A DNA stretch of 56,371 nt from Yoonia sp. (lineage in GTDB: Bacteria > Pseudomonadota > Alphaproteobacteria > Rhodobacterales > Rhodobacteraceae), in assembly GCF_017854565.1 (NCBI RefSeq), contig NZ_JAFMHJ010000021.1, forward strand, positions 1 through 56,371, read 5' to 3'. Below are positions 10,157 through 17,951 of this stretch, piece after piece. A program made the position numbers and the translations under genes. How positions within the stretch are numbered: position 1 is the stretch's first letter; the number at the start of each line of letters is the position of its first letter. Below the pieces are notes generated by a model, which saw only the letters and a list, made by a program, of their open reading frames with translations, had not been told where the DNA came from and did no database searches.

Positions 10157-10804
10157 TCAGTTGATCTGCACTTTGCGGTCCAGCCAGGCGACGCCCCGGC
10201 CGGTCACGTAGATGATGATCATGTAAAGAATCCCCGCCAGCAGGAACATTTCGAACGGCTTGTAGGTCGAGCCGATATAGCGCTGCGCCGTATAGGTCAG
10301 TTCAATGACCGAAATCGCGGCCACCAATGCGGTCGCCTTGATCAGCATATTCAGGTTCACACCAAGTGGGCGCACCATGAGCCGCGCCGCCTGCGGCAAT
10401 ATGATCCTGTACACCGCTTGCCACGCGCTCAGCCCCAGTGTGCGGGCAGCTTCACGCTGGCCCTTGTCGATCGAGATGATCGCGCCGCGGATTGTTTCGG
10501 TCATGTAGGCCCCGGCGTTGATCCCCAGGCCGATGACGCCCGCCTCGAACGCGTCCAGTTGGATGCCAATCTGTGGCCCGCCGAAGTAAAGAATGAACAA
10601 CTGGATCAGCGCCGGGGTGCCGCGAAACAAGCTGACATAGGCTGCACCCACGAAGCGCAGCAACGCAAAGCGCGACAACCGCGCCGCCGCCCCGAGCGCC
10701 CCGCAGGTGAGCCCAATCAGCGCCGTCAGAACCGACAGCAAGATCGTCACCCAGGCCGCCTCGAGAAAGAACGGATAGACCTTGAGCATCAGGTCAATGT
10801 CCAT
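10157..10804 (-). CDS. Polar amino-acid ABC transporter, permease
   Basis: Second 215-residue permease of the same transporter, again with five or so membrane spans and an EAA loop (EAARTLGLSAWQ, then RIILPQAAR). Its sequence differs enough from its partner to suggest a heterodimeric pore. A gap of about 140 bases separates it from the binding-protein gene upstream, enough for a hairpin that could lower expression of the membrane parts relative to the binding protein, as is common in ABC operons; I see no clear stem there. Confidence 0.92.
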   Translation of the reverse strand: MDIDLMLKVYPFFLEAAWVTILLSVLTALIGLTCGALGAAARLSRFALLRFVGAAYVSLFRGTPALIQLFILYFGGPQIGIQLDAFEAGVIGLGINAGAYMTETIRGAIISIDKGQREAARTLGLSAWQAVYRIILPQAARLMVRPLGVNLNMLIKATALVAAISVIELTYTAQRYIGSTYKPFEMFLLAGILYMIIIYVTGRGVAWLDRKVQIN

Positions 10805-10947
10805 GTCACGCCCCTTTTTGCTGATCGCGCGAAAACGGGCGCATCGCCCAAGCCTGTCGGCGGCCTCTTTACACGTCAGAGGTTTTCAATAGGCCGCATC
10901 AAGAACAGATACCCCCACCACGAAATGTGGCGGAGGCAAGTTTGGAT

Positions 10948-11724
10948 TTAACGGATATCCGCGCCAACCCACTCTTCAGCAAGTTGCAGGTAGGTGCCAT
11001 CATCCATCATGGAATCAAGTGCCGCCTGCATTTCCGCGGCCAGTTCGGGATTGCCTTCGCGAATCGCGATTCCCGCGCCGAATGGTTCAGTCGTCGGATC
11101 AGCGAACATCTCGAATTCCTGTCCCTTTGCGGTCATCGCCAGAATAGCGGCGATTGAATCGTTCACGATGGCGTCGACACGGCCATTTTCCAGCTCTAGC
11201 AGAAGTTCGGGCAGGCCTTTGTAGGTATTGATGTCGTAGCCCCGCGCACGCGCCCAATCCTCGTGGGTTTCGCCCAGGGTCAAGCCCACGCGCTTACCTT
11301 CCAGATCCTCAAGGCTGCTGATGCCCGAGCCTGGTTTGGTAAAGATGGCGCGCTTGTCCGAATAGTAGGGGCCGACAAAATCGACGACTTCGTCACGTTC
11401 GGCCGTGATGGTCATCGAGCCAACGATCGCGTCGAATTTGTTGGCCAACAGGCCACCGATGATCCCATCCCACGCAGTGGTGACGATCTCTGCTTCGAGG
11501 CCCATGCGGCGGGCGATTTCAGCGCCAACGGCAGCGTCGAACCCGACAACTTCGTTCTGATCGTTCACAAAGTTGAAGGGCGGGTAGGCACCCGACATCG
11601 CAATGCGGATCACGCCCTTTTCCTTGAGGGTTTCCAGTTCATCTGCTGCGGCGGCGTTCAGCCCGGCGACCGCGAGGCCCGCAGCAACAATGACCGACTT
11701 CAGGATCGTACGGCGTAATGTCAT
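10948..11724 (-). CDS. Periplasmic amino-acid-binding protein of ABC transporter
   Basis: Type II (SBP family 3) solute-binding protein of about 258 residues. The N-terminus has basic residues, a hydrophobic core and an AAAADELE cleavage region, giving export to the periplasm. Motifs GVIRIAMSGAYPPFNF, VVGFDAAVGAEIARR and FDAIVGSMTITAERDEVVDF are typical of amino-acid receptors. Three in-frame ATGs are close together (11736, 11730, 11724); 11724 is preferred because GGAG lies six bases in front of it. First gene of the operon, divergent from the LysR gene. Family 3 binding proteins bind the alpha-carboxyl and amino groups of an amino acid; the side chain cannot be predicted. Confidence 0.92.
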   Translation of the reverse strand: MTLRRTILKSVIVAAGLAVAGLNAAAADELETLKEKGVIRIAMSGAYPPFNFVNDQNEVVGFDAAVGAEIARRMGLEAEIVTTAWDGIIGGLLANKFDAIVGSMTITAERDEVVDFVGPYYSDKRAIFTKPGSGISSLEDLEGKRVGLTLGETHEDWARARGYDINTYKGLPELLLELENGRVDAIVNDSIAAILAMTAKGQEFEMFADPTTEPFGAGIAIREGNPELAAEMQAALDSMMDDGTYLQLAEEWVGADIR

Positions 11725-11852
11725 GTTCATCTCCATGTTGGTTCATTCGATGCAGGTATTGCACCTTGGAAAATCGGCGGATTGCGCCCGCTCTGAACAA
11801 AACACTTGCATGACATCCGTCATTGAGCAAATAGATATCACACATCATCAAT

Positions 11853-11867
11853 ATAGATAAGATCTAT
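11853..11867. promoter_or_regulatory. Palindrome over the LysR gene start, possible operator
   Basis: ATAGAT and ATCTAT form a perfect 6-base inverted repeat separated by AAG. The LysR start codon (11866-11868) lies inside the right arm. A second ATAGAT occurs at 11831-11836, 22 bases upstream. The 129-base divergent gap between the binding-protein gene and the regulator is where LysR-type proteins normally bind, so this is a candidate autoregulatory site. Binding is inferred. Confidence 0.4.
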
Positions 11868-12849
11868 GACCCTGCCGCACCGCAACCGTTTTCCCTGGAA
11901 TCTAGACTGGAATTTGCTTCGCACCTTCATGGTCGTCGTCGAACAGCACGGCATATCAAAGGCAGCCGCCTTTCTCGGCCTGAAACAGCCGACGATTTCG
12001 TCTGCCCTGAAACGTCTGGAACAGACGGTCGGCAAGACGCTTATCATCCGCAAACCGAACGAATTTACCGTCACCCGCGCCGGTCAAGTCCTTTACACGG
12101 AATGCGCCACGATCTTCGGGTGTGTGTCCCAACTTCCGGCCATCCTGCACGAAGACAACGCCGAACTGCGCGGCCATCTTTCGATTGCGATCACCAGCTC
12201 GGTCATTTCCGAACACTTCGACGATTTCCTGCATCGTTTTTCAACCGCGCATCCGAGCGTCACGTATTCCTTTTCAGTTCACGAGAGCGACGAGGTCGAA
12301 AAGTTGGTTGTACTGAACCGGTCCAGTTTCGGGATTTGCCTGCTGTCGCGACTGCCCGAGACGCTCGAAACCATGGTGCTCTACAAGGAATACTTCGGGC
12401 TGTTCTGCGGGGCGCGACACCGCTTGTTCACCGCGGAAAACATCACGCAAGAGGACTTGGAAGGCGAGCCGTTCGTCGCCTTCCAGACCGAAGCCGAAGG
12501 CGGGCCGCTCGAGGCGATTTCGATATTGCGGTCCCGGTTGAACTTTTCGCGCAACTGGCGCGGGGTCTCCTCAAGTCTGAACGAAATCCGGCGTTTGATC
12601 ATGTCGAACATCGGGATCGGAGCCTTGCCGCTGCATGTGGCCGAACAAGACGTCGCCGCAGGACGTATCCGACAGCTGCCGCCCTATGAAGACCTTCCGC
12701 AGGTCAGCATCTACCTGATAAGCAACTCCGCGCGGCGGTATTCCGAGGCCGAGGCCGCTTTTCTGCTGGCGATCAAAACTGACATGTCATCCTTCGGCAT
12801 CGCAGAACGAACGTATGGAAATCAGCCGTTTCGAAATCGCCATATCTAG
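11866..12849 (+). CDS. LysR-family transcriptional regulator of the catabolic operon
   Basis: A 327-residue regulator with an N-terminal winged HTH (about residues 15-75; LRTFMVVVEQ, then SKAAAFLGLKQPTISSALKR) and a C-terminal effector domain with the usual periplasmic-binding fold pattern. It is divergent from the transporter/catabolism operon, the standard arrangement for an activator that senses a pathway compound. No Shine-Dalgarno is visible upstream of the ATG, and a stop codon lies four codons upstream in frame, so the start cannot move up: either a leaderless mRNA or poor translation. The start codon overlaps a palindrome that may be its own operator. Confidence 0.9.
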   Translation: MTLPHRNRFPWNLDWNLLRTFMVVVEQHGISKAAAFLGLKQPTISSALKRLEQTVGKTLIIRKPNEFTVTRAGQVLYTECATIFGCVSQLPAILHEDNAELRGHLSIAITSSVISEHFDDFLHRFSTAHPSVTYSFSVHESDEVEKLVVLNRSSFGICLLSRLPETLETMVLYKEYFGLFCGARHRLFTAENITQEDLEGEPFVAFQTEAEGGPLEAISILRSRLNFSRNWRGVSSSLNEIRRLIMSNIGIGALPLHVAEQDVAAGRIRQLPPYEDLPQVSIYLISNSARRYSEAEAAFLLAIKTDMSSFGIAERTYGNQPFRNRHI

Positions 12850-13145
12850 ATTTCTGCGACAAAATGGGCTCTTGGAACAAGCGAACACAGACATCTGGGA
12901 GAGGGTGCTTGACCAAGCTGCGGGCCAAGGTTTCATTGGGATTTACTATGACGATTGTCCCCACGTCTTTGCGGAAGGAGCAAAGTCGAACAATATCCCC
13001 TCATGCACGATGCCGAGAAAATTCTACTTATCCGCTCGCTCACTTTCGGGGGATTGCCCGACCTCGGATGCCGTTGCTGTCGTACCATTGATCGTAAAGG
13101 TGCCATCATTGTGGCCATGAACACTCAGCGTTTGCACATGATCAC
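12850..13145. other. Gap between LysR gene and fliP without a supported gene
   Basis: About 300 bases at the border of the catabolic and flagellar regions. Short frames exist on both strands: one of about 100 codons on the plus strand from 12815 overlaps the LysR gene end, and the minus strand has fragments of 37 and 60 codons in different frames. None has a good Shine-Dalgarno or a family I recognise. The patchwork of frames would fit the decayed remains of a gene, but I cannot name one. Confidence 0.35.
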
Positions 13146-13874
13146 CTAGCTGTAGCTTTTCACAAGGCTGGAGGCGATCAGCCCCCATCCATCGGCCACA
13201 ACAAAGAACGCCAGTTTGAAGGGCAGCGACACGATGGCTGGCGGCACCATCATCATACCCATCGACATCAGGACGGCAGCGACGACAAGATCAATGATCA
13301 GGAACGGAAGAAAGATCAAGAAACCCACCTGAAACGCGCGCTCCATCTCACTGAGCAGAAAGGACGGAACGAGTACGGAAAGCGGGGCGTCAATTAACGG
13401 AGTTTGCGGGTCGAGGTCTGGGCGCAATTCGGCCAGCGCTGCAAATGTATCGTCTTGGATACGGGCCGCCATAAAGGTGCGCAAGGGGTCCATCGTGCGC
13501 ATAAAAGCCTCTTCCAGCTCCATCGTGCCGTTCATGAGCGGGTCGATGCCGCCATTCCATGCTTCGATAAAAACTGGTTCCATCACGAAATAGGTCAGAA
13601 ACAACGCCAAGCTGACGATCAGCATATTGGGCGGAGATTGCTGTAATCCGATGGCCTGCCGCAGAATTGCGAAAACGGTCACAATGAAGGGAAAACAGGT
13701 CACCATGATTGCGATGCCCGGCACAAGGCTGAGCACGGTGATCAGAACGAGTAATTGGACCGACCGTGTGGCAAGCGAACCATCATCGCCAAGGGTGATC
13801 GCGACATCTTGCGCCATGGCTGGCCCCGCCACGAGCAGCAGGGCCAGAGTGGCAATGCACCAAAACCTGGGCAT
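13146..13874 (-). CDS. fliP: Flagellar export gate protein FliP
   Basis: Core channel protein of the flagellar type III export gate, 242 residues. It has a cleavable signal sequence (LLVAGPAMA), as FliP proteins do, then the conserved PPNMLIVSLALFLTYFVMEP segment, the periplasmic loop, and the C-terminal PFLIIDLVVAAVLMSMGMMM and PFKLAFFVVADGW stretches. It is the last gene of the fliF-fliH-fliN-fliP minus-strand block and starts 2 bases after the fliN stop. Confidence 0.95.
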   Translation of the reverse strand: MPRFWCIATLALLLVAGPAMAQDVAITLGDDGSLATRSVQLLVLITVLSLVPGIAIMVTCFPFIVTVFAILRQAIGLQQSPPNMLIVSLALFLTYFVMEPVFIEAWNGGIDPLMNGTMELEEAFMRTMDPLRTFMAARIQDDTFAALAELRPDLDPQTPLIDAPLSVLVPSFLLSEMERAFQVGFLIFLPFLIIDLVVAAVLMSMGMMMVPPAIVSLPFKLAFFVVADGWGLIASSLVKSYS

Positions 13875-13875
13875 C

Positions 13876-14169
13876 TTAGGTCAGATCGCCCGTGTCGGAC
13901 GCCACCTCTGTCAGGCGCACAGCGAGCTGGCCCGGCTCACCCCCTTCCAATTCCTGAAGTTCGCCACGCGCGATCAGGCGGTCACCCACGTAAAGTTCGA
14001 CCGGGTCTTCGATCCGTTTATCGAGGGGGAGGACCGCATTTTCGCCAAGGCTAAGCAGGTCACGCACCAAGGGACGTGCTTTGCCGACGCAAACCGATAT
14101 TTCGATTGGAATCCGGTGCAGCGGGTGGCCATCGCCAGCAGTGTCGCGGTTTGCGGAGGTGTCATCCAT
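13876..14169 (-). CDS. fliN: Flagellar C-ring protein FliN (SpoA domain)
   Basis: A 97-residue protein that is essentially one SpoA/surface-presentation domain (IPIEISVCVGKARPLVRDLLSLGENAVLPLD split over residues 20-50, ending LYVGDRLIARGEL). FliN sits at the base of the C-ring with FliM and binds FliH. The start at ATG 14169 overlaps the fliH stop by 8 bases; a longer open frame to 14259 lies inside fliH and is not credible. fliM is not in the window. Confidence 0.88.
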   Translation of the reverse strand: MDDTSANRDTAGDGHPLHRIPIEISVCVGKARPLVRDLLSLGENAVLPLDKRIEDPVELYVGDRLIARGELQELEGGEPGQLAVRLTEVASDTGDLT

Positions 14170-14722
14170 GAGCGTTTGTCCTGTGTTCTGTGTTGGAAAT
14201 AGCGGCCAGAGCGGCGTTGATGTGGGATAACAGGCTGTCGGCATCCAGAAGCGTTTCATTGGTGCCTTGCTGAATCCAAGCCGCGTGAAGCGTGAGTGCC
14301 GGGTCGGTCAGCACGCGCAACTGCGTGGGCAGAGTTTTCGTCGCCGCCTCAACCGCGTTTCTTTGATCAGGGTGGACGTGAATTTTGATTGGCCCAGCAG
14401 CATCAGCCGCAGCGGCATGCAGCAATTGATCAGCAAGCTGGCCTGCGAAGCCGGTTGCGACGCAATGCGGCAGGATTTTTTTGCACAAGGTCTGAAACAG
14501 CGGGCCAAGCGATTGGAGCAGCTGACTGCGTGCCTCGGCATAGGTAAAATCAATGTCGGCGATGGATTGCACAAAGGCTTCGGTCAACGCCACAGCATCA
14601 GCTTGGGCGGCGGCCCGACCGGCAGCGATGCCTTCTGCGTAGCCGTCATTGAAATCAGCGCTGGGGCCGCTGCGATCAGACACTATTTCTTCGAAGGACT
14701 CGAGTGAAAGGCTGTGGGACAT
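14162..14722 (-). CDS. fliH: FliH-like flagellar assembly protein
   Basis: A 186-residue protein in the fliH position between fliF and fliN. FliH proteins bind and restrain the FliI ATPase and link it to FliN. Here the N-terminal part has small-residue-rich sequence (DGYAEGIAAGRAAAQADA, about residues 26-43) recalling the GxxxG helix of FliH, then a helical region and an alpha/beta C-terminal part (IKIHVHPDQRNAVE). Sequence conservation of this family is low, so the name rests partly on context. ATG directly follows the fliF stop. Confidence 0.75.
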   Translation of the reverse strand: MSHSLSLESFEEIVSDRSGPSADFNDGYAEGIAAGRAAAQADAVALTEAFVQSIADIDFTYAEARSQLLQSLGPLFQTLCKKILPHCVATGFAGQLADQLLHAAAADAAGPIKIHVHPDQRNAVEAATKTLPTQLRVLTDPALTLHAAWIQQGTNETLLDADSLLSHINAALAAISNTEHRTNAHG

Positions 14723-16312
14723 TTATGCGCGCTCCTGTGGTGCCGGATCCTCGATCCAGTCTTGGAGAATTTGAATCGTTTCCGTTTCGCGATCCGCAAT
14801 CATGCGACGCAGGCGCGAGACGGCATCATCGCCGCGGCCCCCCATGCCCAGCATTCCCATGTCGCCGGACATAAAATCATTCATACTGTTGTCATTGATC
14901 GCCATCGTCATCGGCGGAACAACGACACCATAGTCGGGCAACGCCTCGACGGTTTGCGGTGCGGCAAGAAGCCGGATCGGTGCCAGAATTGGACGCACCA
15001 CAAACAATCCCAGGATCAGGGATACAACCGCCAGAACCGCAATCTGGATTAATTGCATCGTGTCCAGCGGCAGGCTTGCTGCGGGGCTGCTGACCTCTGT
15101 GCCAAGCGACGCTATCGGCTCAAACGCCATCGATCTGAGGGTGATCACATCGCCGCGCGCCTGATCAATACCAACGGCGGATGAAACCAGTTCTTGCAGG
15201 CTCGCCAGCTCTTCGTCGCTACGCGGTGCTGTTGTGACGGTGCCGTCGGCGGCTACGGTCGTCACGTCGTTAACCAAAACGGCAACGGTCAACCGACGCA
15301 CGGCACCGGGCGCGCGCAGCAACTGACGCTCGGTCTCGGAAACTTCGTAATTGGTCAGGGACCGGCTTTCGGTATTTTCATTACTGGATGCACCACCCGC
15401 GCCGCCCGCATCCCCACTGGGCAGGTTTGATGCGACGGTGACATCGCCCCCCCCGCTGTCCGACGACGTGCCTGCGGTTTCGGTAACATCAGTGCTGATC
15501 GCGACCCTGCTGCCGGGGTCCACCCGTCGTTCGGTGATGGATTCGGTTTCGGTGACGGTATCAACAGAGATTTCGACAACCGCATTTCCGGCCCCGACGC
15601 GGGCGGCCAAAAGACGTTCTGCCCGTTGGCGGAGCGCATCTGCCCGTTCTTCACCGCCGGGCATATTGGCGTTGCCGTCCGCGTCAGACATCAGCCCGCC
15701 ATCACCGTCTATCACTGCGACCAAATCTGGTGACAGCCCAGCCACAGCGGAGCCGACAAGATATTGCAGCGCCTTGACGTGTGGCCCGGACAGGGCGCCG
15801 CCCGCCGTGATCACCGTGACAGCCGCCGTCTGGACCTGATTGCGCTGAAACGGGCGCGTCGACGGCGTTGAGATATGTACCCGCGCCGAGCGGATGTGCG
15901 GGCTGGCCAAAATAGTGCGCGCTAATTCCCCTTCTTTTGCGCGCCAATAGGCCGCGTCAAACATCTGTGAGGTTGTGCTGAATCCAGAGAGTGAATCCAG
16001 CAGTTCGTAGCCTTGGCTTCCCATAGCGGGCAGCCCCTCGCTTGCCAAAGTCATACGCAGATTGTCGCGTTGCGTGGTCGGCACATAAATCGCGGTGCCG
16101 CGCACTTCGTAAGGCACACCGCGCTGATCCAGTGTCGTGAGCACATCACCAGCGGCGCGGGCCTCCAATCCGCCGAAAAGCAACGACATGTCTTTTGTCC
16201 CTGCGCCCCGGGCAAGGCTTAGCACAGCGGCAAAAACAGCCACCGCTGCCACGATGACGATTATTCGACGCCGGGCGTCAAGTGCAGACCACACGGTGCT
16301 GAGGCTTTGCAA
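14723..16312 (-). CDS. fliF: Flagellar MS-ring protein FliF
   Basis: A 529-residue inner-membrane ring protein. One membrane span near residues 18-36, ring-building motifs (SLLFGGLEARAAGDV, GSQGYELLDSLSGFSTTSQMF split, HISTPS), a long Ser/Gly/Asp-rich periplasmic linker at about 275-325, a second membrane span at roughly 425-445, and a short C-terminal cytoplasmic tail (RLRRMIADRETETIQILQDWI in two pieces) that binds FliG. Starts the minus-strand block fliF-fliH-fliN-fliP and is divergent from fliL; a CtrA-like box lies between them. Confidence 0.95.
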   Translation of the reverse strand: MQSLSTVWSALDARRRIIVIVAAVAVFAAVLSLARGAGTKDMSLLFGGLEARAAGDVLTTLDQRGVPYEVRGTAIYVPTTQRDNLRMTLASEGLPAMGSQGYELLDSLSGFSTTSQMFDAAYWRAKEGELARTILASPHIRSARVHISTPSTRPFQRNQVQTAAVTVITAGGALSGPHVKALQYLVGSAVAGLSPDLVAVIDGDGGLMSDADGNANMPGGEERADALRQRAERLLAARVGAGNAVVEISVDTVTETESITERRVDPGSRVAISTDVTETAGTSSDSGGGDVTVASNLPSGDAGGAGGASSNENTESRSLTNYEVSETERQLLRAPGAVRRLTVAVLVNDVTTVAADGTVTTAPRSDEELASLQELVSSAVGIDQARGDVITLRSMAFEPIASLGTEVSSPAASLPLDTMQLIQIAVLAVVSLILGLFVVRPILAPIRLLAAPQTVEALPDYGVVVPPMTMAINDNSMNDFMSGDMGMLGMGGRGDDAVSRLRRMIADRETETIQILQDWIEDPAPQERA

Positions 16313-16369
16313 ACTGGTTCTCCATCACATTGGCGTTCTGCCTAATGAAGCCTGTCTGCACGATGAGCC

Positions 16370-16384
16370 TTAACAATCGGTTAG
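16370..16384. promoter_or_regulatory. CtrA-like box in the fliF/fliL divergent promoter
   Basis: TTAA, seven bases, TTAG: one mismatch from the alphaproteobacterial CtrA consensus TTAA-N7-TTAA. It lies 58 bases before fliF and 50 bases before fliL, fitting shared control of both directions. CtrA control of flagellar genes is known in Caulobacter and Rhodobacterales; binding here is inferred. Confidence 0.4.
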
Positions 16385-16433
16385 GGCTTGTCGGCTTATG
16401 AAGTGTTCCAAAGAAGTTCTGACAGGATACTGG

Positions 16434-16928
16434 ATGACTGCCGAAGCAGACGCGCCCGACAATACCCCAAAGAAGGGGTCGAAGATGCCGCTGATCATTG
16501 GTCTGGTGCTGGCGCTTGTCGGCGGCGGCGGCGGGTTTTTTGCTGTGCAGACGGGGTTATTGGGCGGATCTGACGCGCATCGCAAAGGCGCTGATCATGC
16601 CGAGAATTCAGCCATACCGCAGGAGCTGACGGTCGCATTCGTCGCTATTGACCCTTTGATTGTCTCACTGCCCGGCAGAGCGGGACGTGACCATTTGCGA
16701 TTCGCAGCACAACTTGAAGTCCCGCTCGCTTTTGTGGCGGAAGTTGAGGCGATAAAGCCACGTATCGTTGATGTGCTGAACGGCTATTTGCGCGCGGTAA
16801 ACCTTGCGGAGTTGGAAGATCCGACGGCGCTCGTGCGGCTACGAGGTCAGATGCTGCGCCGGGTTCAAGTCGTCGCGGGCGAGGGCCGGATCAGAGACAT
16901 TCTGATCATGGAATTCGTGCTAAGTTGA
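16434..16928 (+). CDS. fliL: Flagellar basal-body protein FliL
   Basis: Single-span inner-membrane protein of about 164 residues that surrounds the stator at the motor. After a short cytoplasmic N-terminus with KKGSK, a hydrophobic span (PLIIGLVLALVGGGGGFF) is followed by a periplasmic FliL domain with FVAIDPLIVSLPG and a C-terminal VQVVAGEGRIRDILIMEFVLS. The ATG at 16434 is chosen over 16398 because AGGA precedes it. First gene of a plus-strand block that continues with a DUF6468-like gene, motE and motA. Confidence 0.88.
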   Translation: MTAEADAPDNTPKKGSKMPLIIGLVLALVGGGGGFFAVQTGLLGGSDAHRKGADHAENSAIPQELTVAFVAIDPLIVSLPGRAGRDHLRFAAQLEVPLAFVAEVEAIKPRIVDVLNGYLRAVNLAELEDPTALVRLRGQMLRRVQVVAGEGRIRDILIMEFVLS

Positions 16929-16939
16929 GGGAAAGATAG

Positions 16940-17296
16940 ATGGCTATGATTGCGGATATTTTGCTTGTGGCAGGGGCGCTGGGTGCAGGGCTTTATTGTC
17001 ATGTGTTATCGCGCCGACTGCGTCGTTTTACCGATCTTGAAAAGGGTGTGGGTGGTGCGGTGGCTGTTTTGTCTGCACAGGTCGACGATTTGACCAAGAC
17101 ACTGACGCGGGCACAGACGACCGCGAAGTCTTCGGTTGATTCTCTGGACGACGTCAGCGCACGGGCAGAAGCCGCCGCGCGACGGTTGGAGTTGCTGGTG
17201 GCGTCTTTGCACGATTTGCCAGATCCGGCGATACCGAAACCAAGCGAAAATCCGTTCTTTGTGCGCAGGCCAAACGGCCCGGAGGGCCACCAATGA
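16940..17296 (+). CDS. DUF6468-like flagellar-associated membrane protein
   Basis: A 118-residue protein with an N-terminal membrane anchor (IADILLVAGALGAGLYCHVLS) and a helical, probably coiled-coil region (RRFTDLEKGVGGAV, VDDLTKTL, SVDSLDDV) ending in NPFFVRR. Its place between fliL and motE is that of the DUF6468 proteins of alphaproteobacteria; the family name is from memory and context. Role unknown, presumably around the stator. Overlaps the motE start by 4 bases. Confidence 0.65.
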   Translation: MAMIADILLVAGALGAGLYCHVLSRRLRRFTDLEKGVGGAVAVLSAQVDDLTKTLTRAQTTAKSSVDSLDDVSARAEAAARRLELLVASLHDLPDPAIPKPSENPFFVRRPNGPEGHQ

Positions 17297-17865
17297 CAGC
17301 AAAGATCAGACGGCGTGCCGGCCGCGGCACGCTGCATGTCATCGGCGGGCTTCTGATTGCTTCGGCCATTGTCCGCGTCAGCGCGCATGCGGGTCCCGCG
17401 CTTGCCAATGGCAGGCAAGAAGAAACAATGGCCGTCACCGCCACGCCTGTAGTCGAAACAGAGACCAATGCGCTTTTGGCCGCATTTCAGGCGCGCGAAG
17501 CCCGCTTGGCCGAGCGCGAAGCGCAAGTGCGTGACCGAATGCAAGCCATGCATGTTGCCGAGGTTGAAATAACCGAAAAATTGGAAGCACTGCGCGCGGC
17601 TGAGACATCGCTCCGCGCGACGATCGCGCTGGCAGATACTGCGGCCGCGACAGATCTGGGGCAGTTGACTGCGGTCTATGAAAACATGAAACCAAAAGAA
17701 GCCGCCGCGCTTTTTGAAGAGATGCCGCCACAATTTGCTGCCGGGTTTTTGGGCATGATGCGCCCCGATTCAGTTGCTTTGATCATGACGGAATTAGAGC
17801 CGGCAACGGCATATTCGTTCAGTGTCGTTCTGGCGGGACGCAACGCAAACACACCAACACAGTAG
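17293..17865 (+). CDS. motE: MotE-like motility chaperone (MgtE-N-type domain)
   Basis: A 190-residue exported or membrane-anchored protein: hydrophobic N-terminus at about 14-28, a long coiled coil at about 60-115 (repeated AREARLAEREAQVR-type heptads), then a MgtE-N-like domain (VYENMKPKEAAALFEEMPPQ, then GFLGMMRPDSVALIM). This architecture matches MotE of Rhizobium, a periplasmic chaperone for MotC. Here a large exported protein of unknown function follows motA, which could be the client. Translationally coupled to the preceding gene. Confidence 0.8.
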   Translation: MTAKIRRRAGRGTLHVIGGLLIASAIVRVSAHAGPALANGRQEETMAVTATPVVETETNALLAAFQAREARLAEREAQVRDRMQAMHVAEVEITEKLEALRAAETSLRATIALADTAAATDLGQLTAVYENMKPKEAAALFEEMPPQFAAGFLGMMRPDSVALIMTELEPATAYSFSVVLAGRNANTPTQ

Positions 17866-17875
17866 CCGCTGAGAC

Positions 17876-17928
17876 ATCATTAATACCTTCAGTGTAATGA
17901 TCACGGTGGAAGCCCCAGACCAGGCTTC
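17876..17928 (+). promoter_or_regulatory. Two hairpins in the motA leader
   Basis: ATCATTA and TAATGAT (17876-17882 with 17895-17901) form a perfect 7-base stem over a 12-base loop, and GAAGCC with GGCTTC (17909-17914 with 17923-17928) a perfect 6-base stem over 8 bases. Both lie between the motE stop and the motA Shine-Dalgarno (AAGG at 17937). No T tract follows either, so they are not ordinary terminators; they may protect the mRNA or limit readthrough translation. Confidence 0.5.
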
Positions 17929-17951
17929 GGTTGAATAAGGAACATCACTGA

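Noticed and set aside
12815..13120. Plus-strand open frame of 101 codons after the LysR gene
   Set aside because: It overlaps the LysR gene by 35 bases, has no clear ribosome site and no recognisable family; competing frames on the other strand look equally likely or unlikely.
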